A stretch of DNA of 64,000 nucleotides, from NCBI GenBank assembly GCA_020723665.1, contig DYIL01000014.1, positions 1-64,000 of the forward strand. Reading direction: 5' to 3'. The notes beneath the pieces are model-generated. The model saw nothing but the letters and a program-made list of their open reading frames with translations, searched no databases and was not told the DNA's origin. The stretch is from Methyloversatilis universalis (GTDB taxonomy: Bacteria > Pseudomonadota > Gammaproteobacteria > Methylococcales > Methylococcaceae). Shown here one piece after another: positions 7,308 to 15,868 of this stretch. The position numbers were made by a program, and so were the translations under genes. Position 1 is the stretch's first letter, and the number at the start of each line of letters is the position of its first letter.

Positions 7308-10300
7308 ATGTTCAATGTTTTTATCAAGCGGCCGGTCATGGCGATCGTGTTATCGCTGCTCTTTCTGTTCATGGGCGGGTTGGCGGTCCGGTCCTTGCCC
7401 ATTTCCCAATTTCCGGATATTGCGCCGCCCCGCGTGATCGTTTCCTTGGCGTTTCCCGGTGCAAGCGCGGATGTGCTGGTGAAATCGTCGTTAATCACGA
7501 TCGAACGCGCCATCAACGGTGTTCCCGGCATGAAATACATCATCTCGGACGCAACGAGCGCCGGTGAAGCGACCATTCAGGTTCTGTTCGACCTGAGCGT
7601 CGATCCTAACGTAGCGATGGTCAACGTGAAGACACGCCTGGACCAAGTCATGAACCGACTGCCGAAGCTGGTTCAGCTGGAAGGGGTGGTCGTCGAACGA
7701 GTACAGCCCAGTATGCTCATGTATATCAACCTGTACAGCACGGACAAAAACGCGGACCAGAAATTTCTATACAACTATGCCAACGTCCATGTAATCCCGG
7801 AAATCCAGCGCGTGTATGGTATTGCGCAAGCCAAGATATTGGGCAGCCGCCAATATGCGATGCGGATTTGGCTAAATCCGGACCGTATGAGGGCTTATAA
7901 CGTCTCGATCGATGAAGTGATGGATGCCATCGCCAAGCAAAGTGTTATCGGTCGGCCGGGACGAATCGGGCAAAGTACGGGTATTACCGCCCAATCCAAA
8001 GAGTATGTGCTGGTTTACCAAGGGTGGTACAACAAGCCGGAACAGTATGAAGACATCATCATACGCGCCACGCCAGAAGGAAAGATACTGCGCATTAAAG
8101 ATATCGCTAAAGTCAGTCTAAGCAGCGAGTTTTACGATATCTACTCCGACAAGGACTCCTTTCCTTCGGCTTCGATCGTGCTTAAACAAAACTATGGGAG
8201 TAACGCCAGCAAAGTCATCGAGGATGTGAAGGAGAAATTGAAAGAATTGAAGGAGTCGTTCCCTGAGGGTATGGACTATGAAATCAACTACGACGTGTCG
8301 AGATTCGTCGAGGCCTCGATCGATAAAGTCCTGCATACCCTAGCGGAAGCATTCGTGCTGGTAACGCTGGTGGTATTTGTTTTCTTGGGTGATTGGCGCT
8401 CCACCCTGATTCCCATTTTGGCGGTTCCTGTTTCGTTGATCGGTTCCTTCGCCGTGATGTCGGCGTTCGGACTTTCCATCAACCTGATTACCCTGTTTGC
8501 CTTGGTTTTGGCGATCGGTATCGTGGTCGACGACGCCATCGTGGTAGTCGAGGCCGTGCATGCCAAAATGGAGGTCGAACATATTTCCCCTTATGTTGCT
8601 GCGCAAAAAGTTCTTGGTGAAATCGGCGGCGCCATTATCGCGATTACCCTGGTCATGACCTCGGTTTTCGTCCCCATCGCCTTTATGATCGGCCCTGTCG
8701 GCGTGTTTTATCGGCAGTTTTCGATCGCCATGGCGTCATCGATCATTATCTCGGCGATCGTGGCCTTATCGCTCGCTCCGGTTCTGTGCGCGATGATTCT
8801 GAAAAGTCCCCATGGCAGGCCCAAGAGAAAAACTCCGATTACTTTATTCATCGATGGCTTCAACCATATCTTCGAGAAAGCAACAGGACGGTACGTTAAG
8901 CTGCTGAATGTCGTCGTCACCCGGCGGATCGTAACGTTTTTAGTGATGGCGGGGTTTTCTTTCGGTATTTTTGCGGTGAATCAAACTCTACCCAGTGGTT
9001 TTATTCCCGGCGAAGACCAAGGGATGATCTATGCGATTATTCAAACACCTCCAGGTTCGACGCTCGAAGTTACCTACGAAGTGGCGCGAAAGCTCGAAAG
9101 CGTGGCCAGACGAATTGAAGGCGTGCAATCGGTTTCTTCCTTGGCGGGCTATGAGGTGCTGACCGAAGGACGCGGTTCCAATGCGGGTACTTGTATTATC
9201 AACCTGAAAGAATGGTCTGAGCGTAAAGTATCCGTACAAGATGTGATACGAGAATTGGAGGAAAAAACCCGAGATTTCGGCGCCATCATCGAGTTCTTCC
9301 AGCCGCCGGCAGTTCCCGGTTACGGCGCAGCTTCCGGCTTGGCATTTCGGTTATTGGATAAGACTTCGGATACGGATTACTATGAGTTTGACAAAATCAA
9401 CCAGGAATTTATGGAAGCTTTGCACAAGCGCAAAGAACTAACCGGTTTATTTACCTTTTACGCAGCCAATTATCCGCAGTATGAACTGATCATCGATAAC
9501 CAGCTTGCCATGCAAAAAGGCGTCTCCATCGATAAAGCGATGGAAAACTTGGACATCATGATCGGCAGTACTTACGAACAAGGCTTCATCCGCTTCAATA
9601 ACTTTTTCAAGGTCTATGTCCAGGCGCTGCCCGAATTCCGGCGTTTTCCCACGGATGTATTGAATTACTACGTAAAAAACGAAAACGGTGAAATGGTTCC
9701 TTACTCTGCCTTTATGACCATAAAAAAACGGCAAGGTCCAAACGAAATTACCCGCTACAACCTCTACAACTCGGCGGCTATCCGTGCCGAGCCCGCCTCC
9801 GGCTATACCACAGGAGATGCCATCAAAGCGGTCCAGGAAGTCGCCGCCGCCACCCTGCCAAGGGGGTATGACATTGCCTGGGAAGGACTGTCGTTCGACG
9901 AAGCCGCTCGCGGCAACGAGGCATTGGTGATCTTCGCGGTCGTGATCGCGTTCGTCTATTTGGTGCTGGCGGCACAGTACGAAAGCTTCATTCTCCCCCT
10001 GGCGGTGTTGTTCTCTCTGCCCGCCGGTATATTCGGTTCGTTCCTCCTGCTGAAAGCCACGGGCCTCGCCAACGATGTTTATTCCCAGGTGGGTTTGGTG
10101 ATGTTGATTGGCTTGCTAGGCAAGAACGCCGTTTTGATCGTGGAATACGCCGTTCAAAAACAAGCCCAGGGTATGTCCGTCAGGGATGCGGCGATCGAGG
10201 GCGCAAAAGCGCGTTTCCGGCCGATTTTGATGACGTCTTTTGCCTTTATCGCCGGGTTGGTACCGCTAGCGGTCGCCACCGGGGCGGGAGCGGTCGGCAA

Positions 10301-10484
10301 CCGGACCATCGGCACCTCGGCCTTGGGCGGGATGCTTTTCGGAACCCTATTCGGCGTTCTGCTTATTCCAGGGCTCTATTACGTTTTCGCCAAGATGACG
10401 GAAGGTAAGAGATTAATTAAAGACGAAGACATCAACCCTCTAACGGAAACTTATCAGTACGGCACGAACGATGTCGGAGAGTAA
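7308..10484 (+). CDS. RND-family multidrug efflux permease (HAE1/AcrB type)
   Basis: The protein has 1058 residues, full length for AcrB/MexB homologues. It starts with the amphipathic MFNVFIKRPVMAIVLSLL helix, and TM4 contains the proton-relay pair in IGIVVDDAIVVVEAVHAK (Asp about 407-408). Two periplasmic porter loops and the second membrane half, ending GNRTIGTSALGGMLFGTL, are intact. It should exchange protons for drugs or other amphiphiles in an inner-membrane trimer. The sequence style (for example QLEGVVVERVQPSMLMYINL) is closer to my memory of Bacteroidota pumps than of gammaproteobacterial AcrB; that is an impression, not a search result. The stop overlaps the start of the outer-membrane gene by 14 bases, indicating translational coupling. 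Confidence 0.92.
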   Translation: MFNVFIKRPVMAIVLSLLFLFMGGLAVRSLPISQFPDIAPPRVIVSLAFPGASADVLVKSSLITIERAINGVPGMKYIISDATSAGEATIQVLFDLSVDPNVAMVNVKTRLDQVMNRLPKLVQLEGVVVERVQPSMLMYINLYSTDKNADQKFLYNYANVHVIPEIQRVYGIAQAKILGSRQYAMRIWLNPDRMRAYNVSIDEVMDAIAKQSVIGRPGRIGQSTGITAQSKEYVLVYQGWYNKPEQYEDIIIRATPEGKILRIKDIAKVSLSSEFYDIYSDKDSFPSASIVLKQNYGSNASKVIEDVKEKLKELKESFPEGMDYEINYDVSRFVEASIDKVLHTLAEAFVLVTLVVFVFLGDWRSTLIPILAVPVSLIGSFAVMSAFGLSINLITLFALVLAIGIVVDDAIVVVEAVHAKMEVEHISPYVAAQKVLGEIGGAIIAITLVMTSVFVPIAFMIGPVGVFYRQFSIAMASSIIISAIVALSLAPVLCAMILKSPHGRPKRKTPITLFIDGFNHIFEKATGRYVKLLNVVVTRRIVTFLVMAGFSFGIFAVNQTLPSGFIPGEDQGMIYAIIQTPPGSTLEVTYEVARKLESVARRIEGVQSVSSLAGYEVLTEGRGSNAGTCIINLKEWSERKVSVQDVIRELEEKTRDFGAIIEFFQPPAVPGYGAASGLAFRLLDKTSDTDYYEFDKINQEFMEALHKRKELTGLFTFYAANYPQYELIIDNQLAMQKGVSIDKAMENLDIMIGSTYEQGFIRFNNFFKVYVQALPEFRRFPTDVLNYYVKNENGEMVPYSAFMTIKKRQGPNEITRYNLYNSAAIRAEPASGYTTGDAIKAVQEVAAATLPRGYDIAWEGLSFDEAARGNEALVIFAVVIAFVYLVLAAQYESFILPLAVLFSLPAGIFGSFLLLKATGLANDVYSQVGLVMLIGLLGKNAVLIVEYAVQKQAQGMSVRDAAIEGAKARFRPILMTSFAFIAGLVPLAVATGAGAVGNRTIGTSALGGMLFGTLFGVLLIPGLYYVFAKMTEGKRLIKDEDINPLTETYQYGTNDVGE

Positions 10485-11907
10485 AACTTTTCGTCTTATG
10501 ACATTGGGCGTAATGGGATTAATGTTACATGCCTGCGGAATTCCAGAAATAAGCATAAAGAAAGCAGATACGCAACTTCCTGACAGATTCAAGGCAAACC
10601 TCGCGGAAAAGGCTAACTCGGGCACCGTGAGATGGGAGGACTTTTTCGAAGACCCGAATTTGATAAGCCTGATCGATATCGCCATCACCAATAACAAGGA
10701 AGTCAATATGATGCTGCAGCGTATTAGCACTGCGGAAAACGATATCCAAGCACGCCGTGGGGCCTATTTGCCTTCGGTGAATATAGGTATTGGTGCGGAT
10801 GGAGAAAAAGTCGGCAAGTTTACGCGTGAAGGGGCTGTCGAGGAGAATCTGAAGTTAGCTAATGGCCAGTCATTCCCGGCGTTTCTAGGTAATTATCAGT
10901 TCGGACTGTTTTCGACCTGGGAGATCGACATTTGGAAAAAGCTGAGGAACGCGAAGCAGGTGGCGGTTCTGGAATACATGGCCAGTCAGGAAGGAAAAAA
11001 CTTCTTGCTGACGAATTTGATCAGCGAGGTTGCCCATGCGTACTATGAGCTCATGGCGTTGGACAATCAGCTTAAGAATCTTGAGCAAAATATCGCAATT
11101 CAGCAAAACGGTTTGGAGGTGGTGAGGCAGCTCCAGATTTATGCCAGAACCAATATGCTTGCGGTCAAGCGTTACGAAGCGGAAGTGGCGAAAAATCAAA
11201 GCAAAAAGTTCGGGTTAATGCAGCAAATCACGGAAGTCGAAAATCGCATCAATTTTTTGTTGGGGAGATCGCCACAGCCTATCCAGCGGGCCTCGCGGGA
11301 TTTTATGGATATCAGACCCAAAATCCTCAATGCGGGTATTCCATCGCAACTGCTGCAAAATCGGCCGGATATCAGAGAAGCAGAGCTTGAACTTGCGGCT
11401 GCGGAGCTAAATATACAAGTGGCTAGAGCTAATTTCTACCCATCCTTCGGTATAAAGGCGGGAATAGGTTTTGAGGCTTTTGCTCTTAAGTACCTGATCA
11501 ATACACCGGAGTCGTTGGCAGCGATGGTTGCCGGAGAATTGGTGGCGCCCTTAGTTAACAAGAACGCCATTATTGCAGAATACAAGAACGCAAGCGCTAA
11601 GCAGATTCAGGCGGCATATGAATACGAGCAAACCATACTGAATGCTTATACCGAAGTCGCCAACCAGCTTTCGAAAATAGATAATCTGGATAAAGCTTAT
11701 CTGCTCAAGAAAGAGCAGGTTGATTCGCTCGCCCAATCGATCGATGTGGCCGGCCAGCTGTTCAAATCCGCTCGCGCGGACTATCTGGAGGTATTGTTGA
11801 CACAAAGGGATGCCTTGGATGCAAAAAAGGAACTCATTGAAACGAAACTGAAGCAGGTCAATGCCGTTGTGGATCTTTATCGATCGCTCGGCGGCGGATG
11901 GCGGTAG
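10471..11907 (+). CDS. RND efflux outer-membrane channel lipoprotein (OprM/NodT type)
   Basis: This 478-residue outer-membrane factor has a lipoprotein signal (LMTLGVMGLMLHAC, lipobox Cys at about 22). Two internally related halves of the TolC fold follow: ISLIDIAITNNKEVNMMLQR near 67-86 for the first, and NRPDIREAELELAAAELNIQ near 296-315 for the second, with NRPDIREAE-type sequence typical of the NodT family. It completes the tripartite pump encoded by the two genes upstream and overlaps the permease by 14 bases. Base composition is as AT-rich as in those genes. The substrate is unknown. Confidence 0.88.
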   Translation: MSESKTFRLMTLGVMGLMLHACGIPEISIKKADTQLPDRFKANLAEKANSGTVRWEDFFEDPNLISLIDIAITNNKEVNMMLQRISTAENDIQARRGAYLPSVNIGIGADGEKVGKFTREGAVEENLKLANGQSFPAFLGNYQFGLFSTWEIDIWKKLRNAKQVAVLEYMASQEGKNFLLTNLISEVAHAYYELMALDNQLKNLEQNIAIQQNGLEVVRQLQIYARTNMLAVKRYEAEVAKNQSKKFGLMQQITEVENRINFLLGRSPQPIQRASRDFMDIRPKILNAGIPSQLLQNRPDIREAELELAAAELNIQVARANFYPSFGIKAGIGFEAFALKYLINTPESLAAMVAGELVAPLVNKNAIIAEYKNASAKQIQAAYEYEQTILNAYTEVANQLSKIDNLDKAYLLKKEQVDSLAQSIDVAGQLFKSARADYLEVLLTQRDALDAKKELIETKLKQVNAVVDLYRSLGGGWR

Positions 11908-11954
11908 CCGTCCACAAGGCGTAGTACGACGATCTGCCTATCATCCCAAACGCT

Positions 11955-11978
11955 GACCGACGGCATGGTCAGTCGGTC
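11955..11978 (+). terminator. Hairpin downstream of the RND operon and upstream of intron fragment B
   Basis: The arms GACCGAC (11955-11961) and GTCGGTC (11972-11978) form a perfect 7-bp stem with a 10-base loop, 47 bases after the efflux operon. No T-run follows directly. The intron fragment begins 16 bases later, the same arrangement as at 4723-4782. Confidence 0.4.
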
Positions 11979-11993
11979 TAGCCCGGATGTTTC

Positions 11994-12425
11994 TTGCGCC
12001 GCGCCAAGGCGCTGTTTCTCGGCGGGTGCGAGTCCCGCCCGGCAACGGTCGCTCCGGCCGGCAACAACCGGAGCAATCGTGGCGGTAACGAAGCGGTTGA
12101 AGCCTTCAGTGTAGAGGGTCCTTTCAGGGATTTGGCGAGCACGCAGGCCGCAACGTGAGTGAACATCGAGCAGGCCTCGAAAAGAGTGATGCGCAAGCCG
12201 ACCCGCCGAGATTGCGGGGGAAGGCCGTCGCCCCAGGTGGAGACGAGCGAATTCAGCCTAGGGTTGCGCCGGGGTATTGATGGCGGTATGTGTGAAAGAG
12301 GGAAACAGACGCAACACGGGAAGCCCTATCGTGTGGTCGAGCGCACGGCCAACCGGACACCCGTGAGGGTGAGGCTGGATGCGTTGGGGTGGCGGGGACA
12401 GGCCCTTGGACGAGCTTGGGGGGAA
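11994..12425 (+). ncRNA. Truncated group II intron, 5' part including most of domain I (copy B)
   Basis: It aligns with copy A (4782-4910) and then continues about 300 bases further with structured, G-rich sequence typical of intron domain I, including GTGAACATCGAGCAGGCCTC and GGGGGAAGGCCGTCGCCCCA. The first base of the 5' consensus differs (TTGCG instead of GTGCG). No reverse transcriptase follows: the DUF72 gene begins on the other strand at 12446, so domains II-VI and the maturase are lost. The 3' boundary is approximate. Open frames inside it are spurious. Confidence 0.6.
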
Positions 12426-12445
12426 CGGCCTATTGGGATAGGTTC

Positions 12446-13339
12446 TTAGGGCCTAAGCAGAAGCTGCTGTAGGTCCAAAGCGTTACGTTGAGCGAAATTT
12501 TCAAAGTTATTGTTGAAAATGACGTGGACTTCCCGCGCTTTCGACGCGAGCTTTTCGACCGAACCCGCCAATTCGCGCAACTCGTCGGCCGAGTAGAGAT
12601 AATTGAAACGCTCGGCGGACGATTCGAGACCTTTCCGATTCCAGGTTTCCCAATTCCGGCCATGTAAGCGAACCACGGCGATTTCGGGGGAGGTTATTTC
12701 CCAAACGGGTGGAATGCTGCTGGCGAACCCTTGCGGCTCGTCCACGACCACATGGGTCAATCCGAGGCGCCGTTCGAATTCGAGCGTGTGTTCGCGATGC
12801 TGATCATCAAACCAGGATCGATGACGGAACTCCACGGCGACGCGAAACCCTTCCATCATCCGGGCGCAAGCGGCGATATGTTCGAGGTTGCCCTGGCGAA
12901 AGACGAACCACGGCGGAAACTGAAACAGCACGACGCCGAGCTTCCCGGCGTCTTTCAGCGGCCGAAGCGCTGAGCGAAAACGCTGCCAGAGTTCGCCGCG
13001 AAGTTCTTCCGGCAGGTCGTGATAATAAACGTGCTTTTTTTCGACCGGTCCCAGGGCGGCGCGTATATCCACCGGGAGCACCTTGGGCGGCGTTTGATGC
13101 TGCGTGAACAGTCGAAAACTTTTGACATCGAAACGGAAGTCCGGCGGGGTCCGTTCGACCCATGATCCGGCATTCCGTTCCGAGGGCAGGGCGTAATAAC
13201 TGCTGTCGACTTCGACCAGCGAGAATTGACTGGCATAGAAAGCCAGCCGATCCGACGGCGTCTCGATGTGGGCCGGATAGAACAAACCGGAGTCAATCAG
13301 ACTTTTATCGGCCCAGGATGCGGTGCCTACCAGAATCAT
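12446..13339 (-). CDS. DUF72 (YecE-like) domain protein
   Basis: The product has 297 residues when started at MILVGTASWADKSL (13339), which fits the DUF72 family start; the open frame extends further upstream without similarity. Characteristic segments are GTASW near the N-terminus, SLVEVDSSYYALPS (about 45-58), FDVKSFRLFTQHQTPP, GVVLFQFPPWF, VAVEFRHRSWF and VVRLHGRNWETW. The family has a TIM-barrel-like fold of unsettled biochemical role. It sits alone between the intron fragment (20 bases from its 3' end) and a decayed monooxygenase. Full length is retained, so it is probably functional. Confidence 0.88.
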   Translation of the reverse strand: MILVGTASWADKSLIDSGLFYPAHIETPSDRLAFYASQFSLVEVDSSYYALPSERNAGSWVERTPPDFRFDVKSFRLFTQHQTPPKVLPVDIRAALGPVEKKHVYYHDLPEELRGELWQRFRSALRPLKDAGKLGVVLFQFPPWFVFRQGNLEHIAACARMMEGFRVAVEFRHRSWFDDQHREHTLEFERRLGLTHVVVDEPQGFASSIPPVWEITSPEIAVVRLHGRNWETWNRKGLESSAERFNYLYSADELRELAGSVEKLASKAREVHVIFNNNFENFAQRNALDLQQLLLRP

Positions 13340-13521
13340 CACTTCCCTTATCGCGGAGCAGGGACTCCAGGTTCTCGCAAGAACCCGGCGATGTCCGCCG
13401 ATCAAACGGCGGAAGCACGTTTCTCCACACTTCGACAACGATTTTGACGGAAAATCGTCCGCGTGGCGCGATTTTGCCGGAAGCCGGTCATCGGTTCGTT
13501 CAGACGGTTTTTACCAAGGGA

Positions 13522-14109
13522 TCAGTACAGCCATTGCCGGATCGCGGCGTATCGAAAGGCAAGACTCTTGTATACCAGCCTGAGCACCCCTTTGTGCCAA
13601 TCGGCGACGGTTCTTTCCAAGAACCAAAGGGGCAAGAGGCGAAAGGCTTGCAATGCGACCGTGCCGTACTGGGTGGCCAGCGAGAAAATACTGGTATCCA
13701 CCGTGGAAAGCAGAGCCATGGATCGAACGCGTGCCTTATCGCTCGTTCGCCAGTAGGAGAATATGCATTCTCTGAGCAATAACGCCTCCGGCGTCTGGGC
13801 CAGGAAGGCCTCGCGCAGTTCTTCCGCCAAGGTGCGGCGGGTCAGCTCTAGGCGGCCGCAGCGGCGAGCATAGCGGCGCAGGGCGGCGGACACGTCGAGG
13901 TCCGTCTCGCAAAGCGCATCTCGCAAGATCAGTGCGTCCTTGACTGCGGCAGTAATCCCCGAAGCGGTCAACGGATGACAGCAGCCTCTCGCATCCCCGA
14001 CCAGCGCGGCATTGCCTCTTACGCTGGCGTTCGGGATGATGCAGAAATTCGCTGCCGCCGAATGGAATTTGATCGACAAGCACCCTTTGGCCAAGGTAAA
14101 ACCGCCCAA
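13522..14109 (-). pseudogene. FAD-dependent monooxygenase, squalene-epoxidase-like, C-terminal fragment
   Basis: The 195-codon frame contains GNAALVGDARGCCHPLTASG and ITAAVKDALILRDAL, which is the FAD-binding GD motif and the following helix of class A flavin monooxygenases. HPLT plus the C-terminal hydrophobic helices resembles squalene epoxidase. The N-terminal Rossmann GxGxxG domain (about 250 residues) is absent. Similarity begins only near 14050, next to the recombinase remnant on the other strand, so the 5' part was probably lost when that DNA arrived. The squalene link is tentative. Confidence 0.55.
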
Positions 14110-14129
14110 GGAAGATCATTGCGACGCAC

Positions 14130-14851
14130 CAAGGTTTCTCCTCGGAAGAAGAAATCCGGCTTAGGCGCGCTCTTGATGAGCGAGAGGACCGAATTCGCCG
14201 GGAGCGGGCCAGCGCGAACGCGTGGCGAACGGCACGCGGTTATGTCCCGCTGCCAGATCTGGGAAAACGTACGTTCGTGGATAGGTGAAGCCTATGGTCT
14301 TGCTTGCCATGAGCACCGGCATGCGGCGCGGAGGGTCGTTTAACCTTTCGCGGGATTGGGTGGACCTGGAGCGCGCCGTTCTGACCGTGAAGGGTAAAAC
14401 GGCCAAGAGCGGAACTACCCGCCATATTCCGGTGAACGATGAACTGCTGTGTGTCCTCAAAGCATGGCGTGACGAATCTTTGTCCTGCGCCTTGGTGTTT
14501 CCTGTTCCAAAGGGCAAATCTGCGAAAGTCACCAAGGGCGTGAAAGAAGAGATACCCTTCGACAATATCTCCGCGTCTTGGGAAGGCTTGCTGAAACCAG
14601 CTCAAATTCGCCGTTTTCGCTGGCACGACCTCCGCCTCCACTTTGCATCGCGTCTGGTGATGGCTGGGGTAGACCTCAACACGATACGGGAACTCTTGGG
14701 CCACGCGGACATCCGGATGACGCTCCGCTATGCCTACCGCAAGGCCGTGTTGCTGGCCGCTCAGGAGACCGGAATTCCGAAGGGGCACTTTCCCGCCGAA
14801 TGTCCCTGTTCCGCCGAACAGGTTATGAATGGCGAGTTTTGGCCGGAATAG
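14130..14851 (+). pseudogene. Tyrosine recombinase (phage-type integrase), truncated and frameshifted
   Basis: Two frames together give an integrase catalytic region. From 14130 one frame reads GFSSEEEIRLRRALDERED and then GYVPLPDLGKRTFVD, ending in a stop after 14276. Similarity resumes one base out of frame at KPMVLLAMSTGMRRG (about 14289). The catalytic residues are present: Arg in TGMRRG, Lys in TAKSGTTRH, HDLR (usual HDLRHT altered to HDLRLH), LLGHADI and Tyr in LRYAY. The N-terminal SAM-like arm-binding domain is missing and one base is lost near 14280. It lies about 520 bases from the 3' end of tRNA-Arg, a classic integrase-tRNA layout. Confidence 0.75.
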
Positions 14852-14855
14852 CGCC

Positions 14856-15044
14856 GTGAGGTATTTACTATCAATCGCGGTGATGTTCTTTTCCGGCTGC
14901 GCGACCTATCCGGCTGTTTTGCAACGGGTACGGGATGCAGTGGTTCAGCAGTGCCGGGCGTCAGCGTTCACGTATGTGTCTATTGGGATGGGAGAGGGGT
15001 ATTTCAGGCGGTCTGTGGACAGTCCGCCTCACGGCGGCCAGTGA
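14856..15044 (+). CDS. Possible small lipoprotein
   Basis: A GTG-started frame of 62 residues begins with a hydrophobic stretch and a lipobox-like FFSGC (VRYLLSIAVMFFSGC). The rest has no family I recognise. No clear ribosome site is seen, and the region from 14.86 to 15.37 kb otherwise holds nothing convincing. It may be chance. Confidence 0.22.
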   Translation: MRYLLSIAVMFFSGCATYPAVLQRVRDAVVQQCRASAFTYVSIGMGEGYFRRSVDSPPHGGQ

Positions 15045-15371
15045 AGCGCCCGTTTTCGACCGGTATCTCGGTGAGTGCTGGCCGGAGTCCGGGAATCGGA
15101 CGGTCTGGAACATTCTCCAGGAGAGGCAGACGAAATCTCAGCCCCCAGTGCTTGGGTCAGACGTTTCCACCTCAAAAGGGGGCAAATTCCAACCGGCGTT
15201 GACAGTGCCGGAGTAGCGCAGAACCCGAACCCGCTCCTTCTAGCCCGAGACCAAACGCGCCACGGATCCATCTCCGGCGAACCGTTGAACTCATTTACGA
15301 GTTGCACCATTGGTGCACCACCAAAACCAAACCAGCCTATCGTTCGTTCTCTAAGTGATTGATTTAATTGG

Positions 15372-15445
15372 TGCCCCGGATACGATTCGAACGTACGACC
15401 TTCCCCTTAGGAGGGGGACGCTCTATCCTACTGAGCTACCGGGGC
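15372..15445 (-). tRNA. tRNA-Arg (anticodon CCT)
   Basis: The minus strand reads GCCCCGGTAGCTCAGTAGGA at the 5' end, an anticodon loop CTCCTAA inside a CCCC/GGGG stem, and a GTTCGAATC T-loop, ending CCGGGGCA. The acceptor stem GCCCCGG/CCGGGGC pairs perfectly. Anticodon CCT reads AGG. The length is 74 bases without an encoded CCA. Its 3' end faces the recombinase remnant, making it a likely former attachment site. Confidence 0.95.
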
Positions 15446-15620
15446 GGAGCGTATGGGTATCGCGGTAAAGGCTTTTAGATCAGGCGGATAGCTAGATAGG
15501 TGATAGTTTACCTTTAAGACTCTTCCGAAGGCCAGTAATTCATTCCGGAAACGGCATTGAATCTGTCGGGTGTGAGTCACTCGCACCTGAGAATAAACGC
15601 CAATGGCTTGAATCCAATAA

Positions 15621-15843
15621 AGGAAGCTCTGAATAAGCCCTCTCCCGCCGGGACAAACCTGTCCTGAACCTGCGGGCCGTGCTTCGCACGTTAGCGTTCG
15701 CTCCCGGCGAACGGGTGCACGGGTAAGCGCCGCTTGCGGCTCCCAACGGGGACAGTGCGGCGTGATGGGGTTGGGTGATGGCCTTTTGGATCAAACAGTT
15801 ACACTGTTCGGCTTTCCCACTGGAAACTTAATCAGAGCTTCCT
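15621..15843. repeat. MITE-like element, family A (copy 1)
   Basis: This 223-bp element has terminal inverted repeats AGGAAGCTCTGAATAAG and CTTAATCAGAGCTTCCT. It recurs in the same orientation at 60146-60378 with high identity throughout, including the interior GTGCTTCGCACGTTAGCGTT and GGGTGCACGGGTAAGCGCCG. It has no coding capacity. It lies 25 bases downstream of the glutamate dehydrogenase stop codon. Confidence 0.8.
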
Positions 15844-15868
15844 AAAACTTGCCGACGGCTTGCCAAGA

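Noticed and set aside
11978-12196. Minus-strand frame encoding a STLKASTASLPP-type peptide, also seen at 4559-4948
   Set aside because: It is a by-product of conserved group II intron RNA sequence rather than a protein gene.
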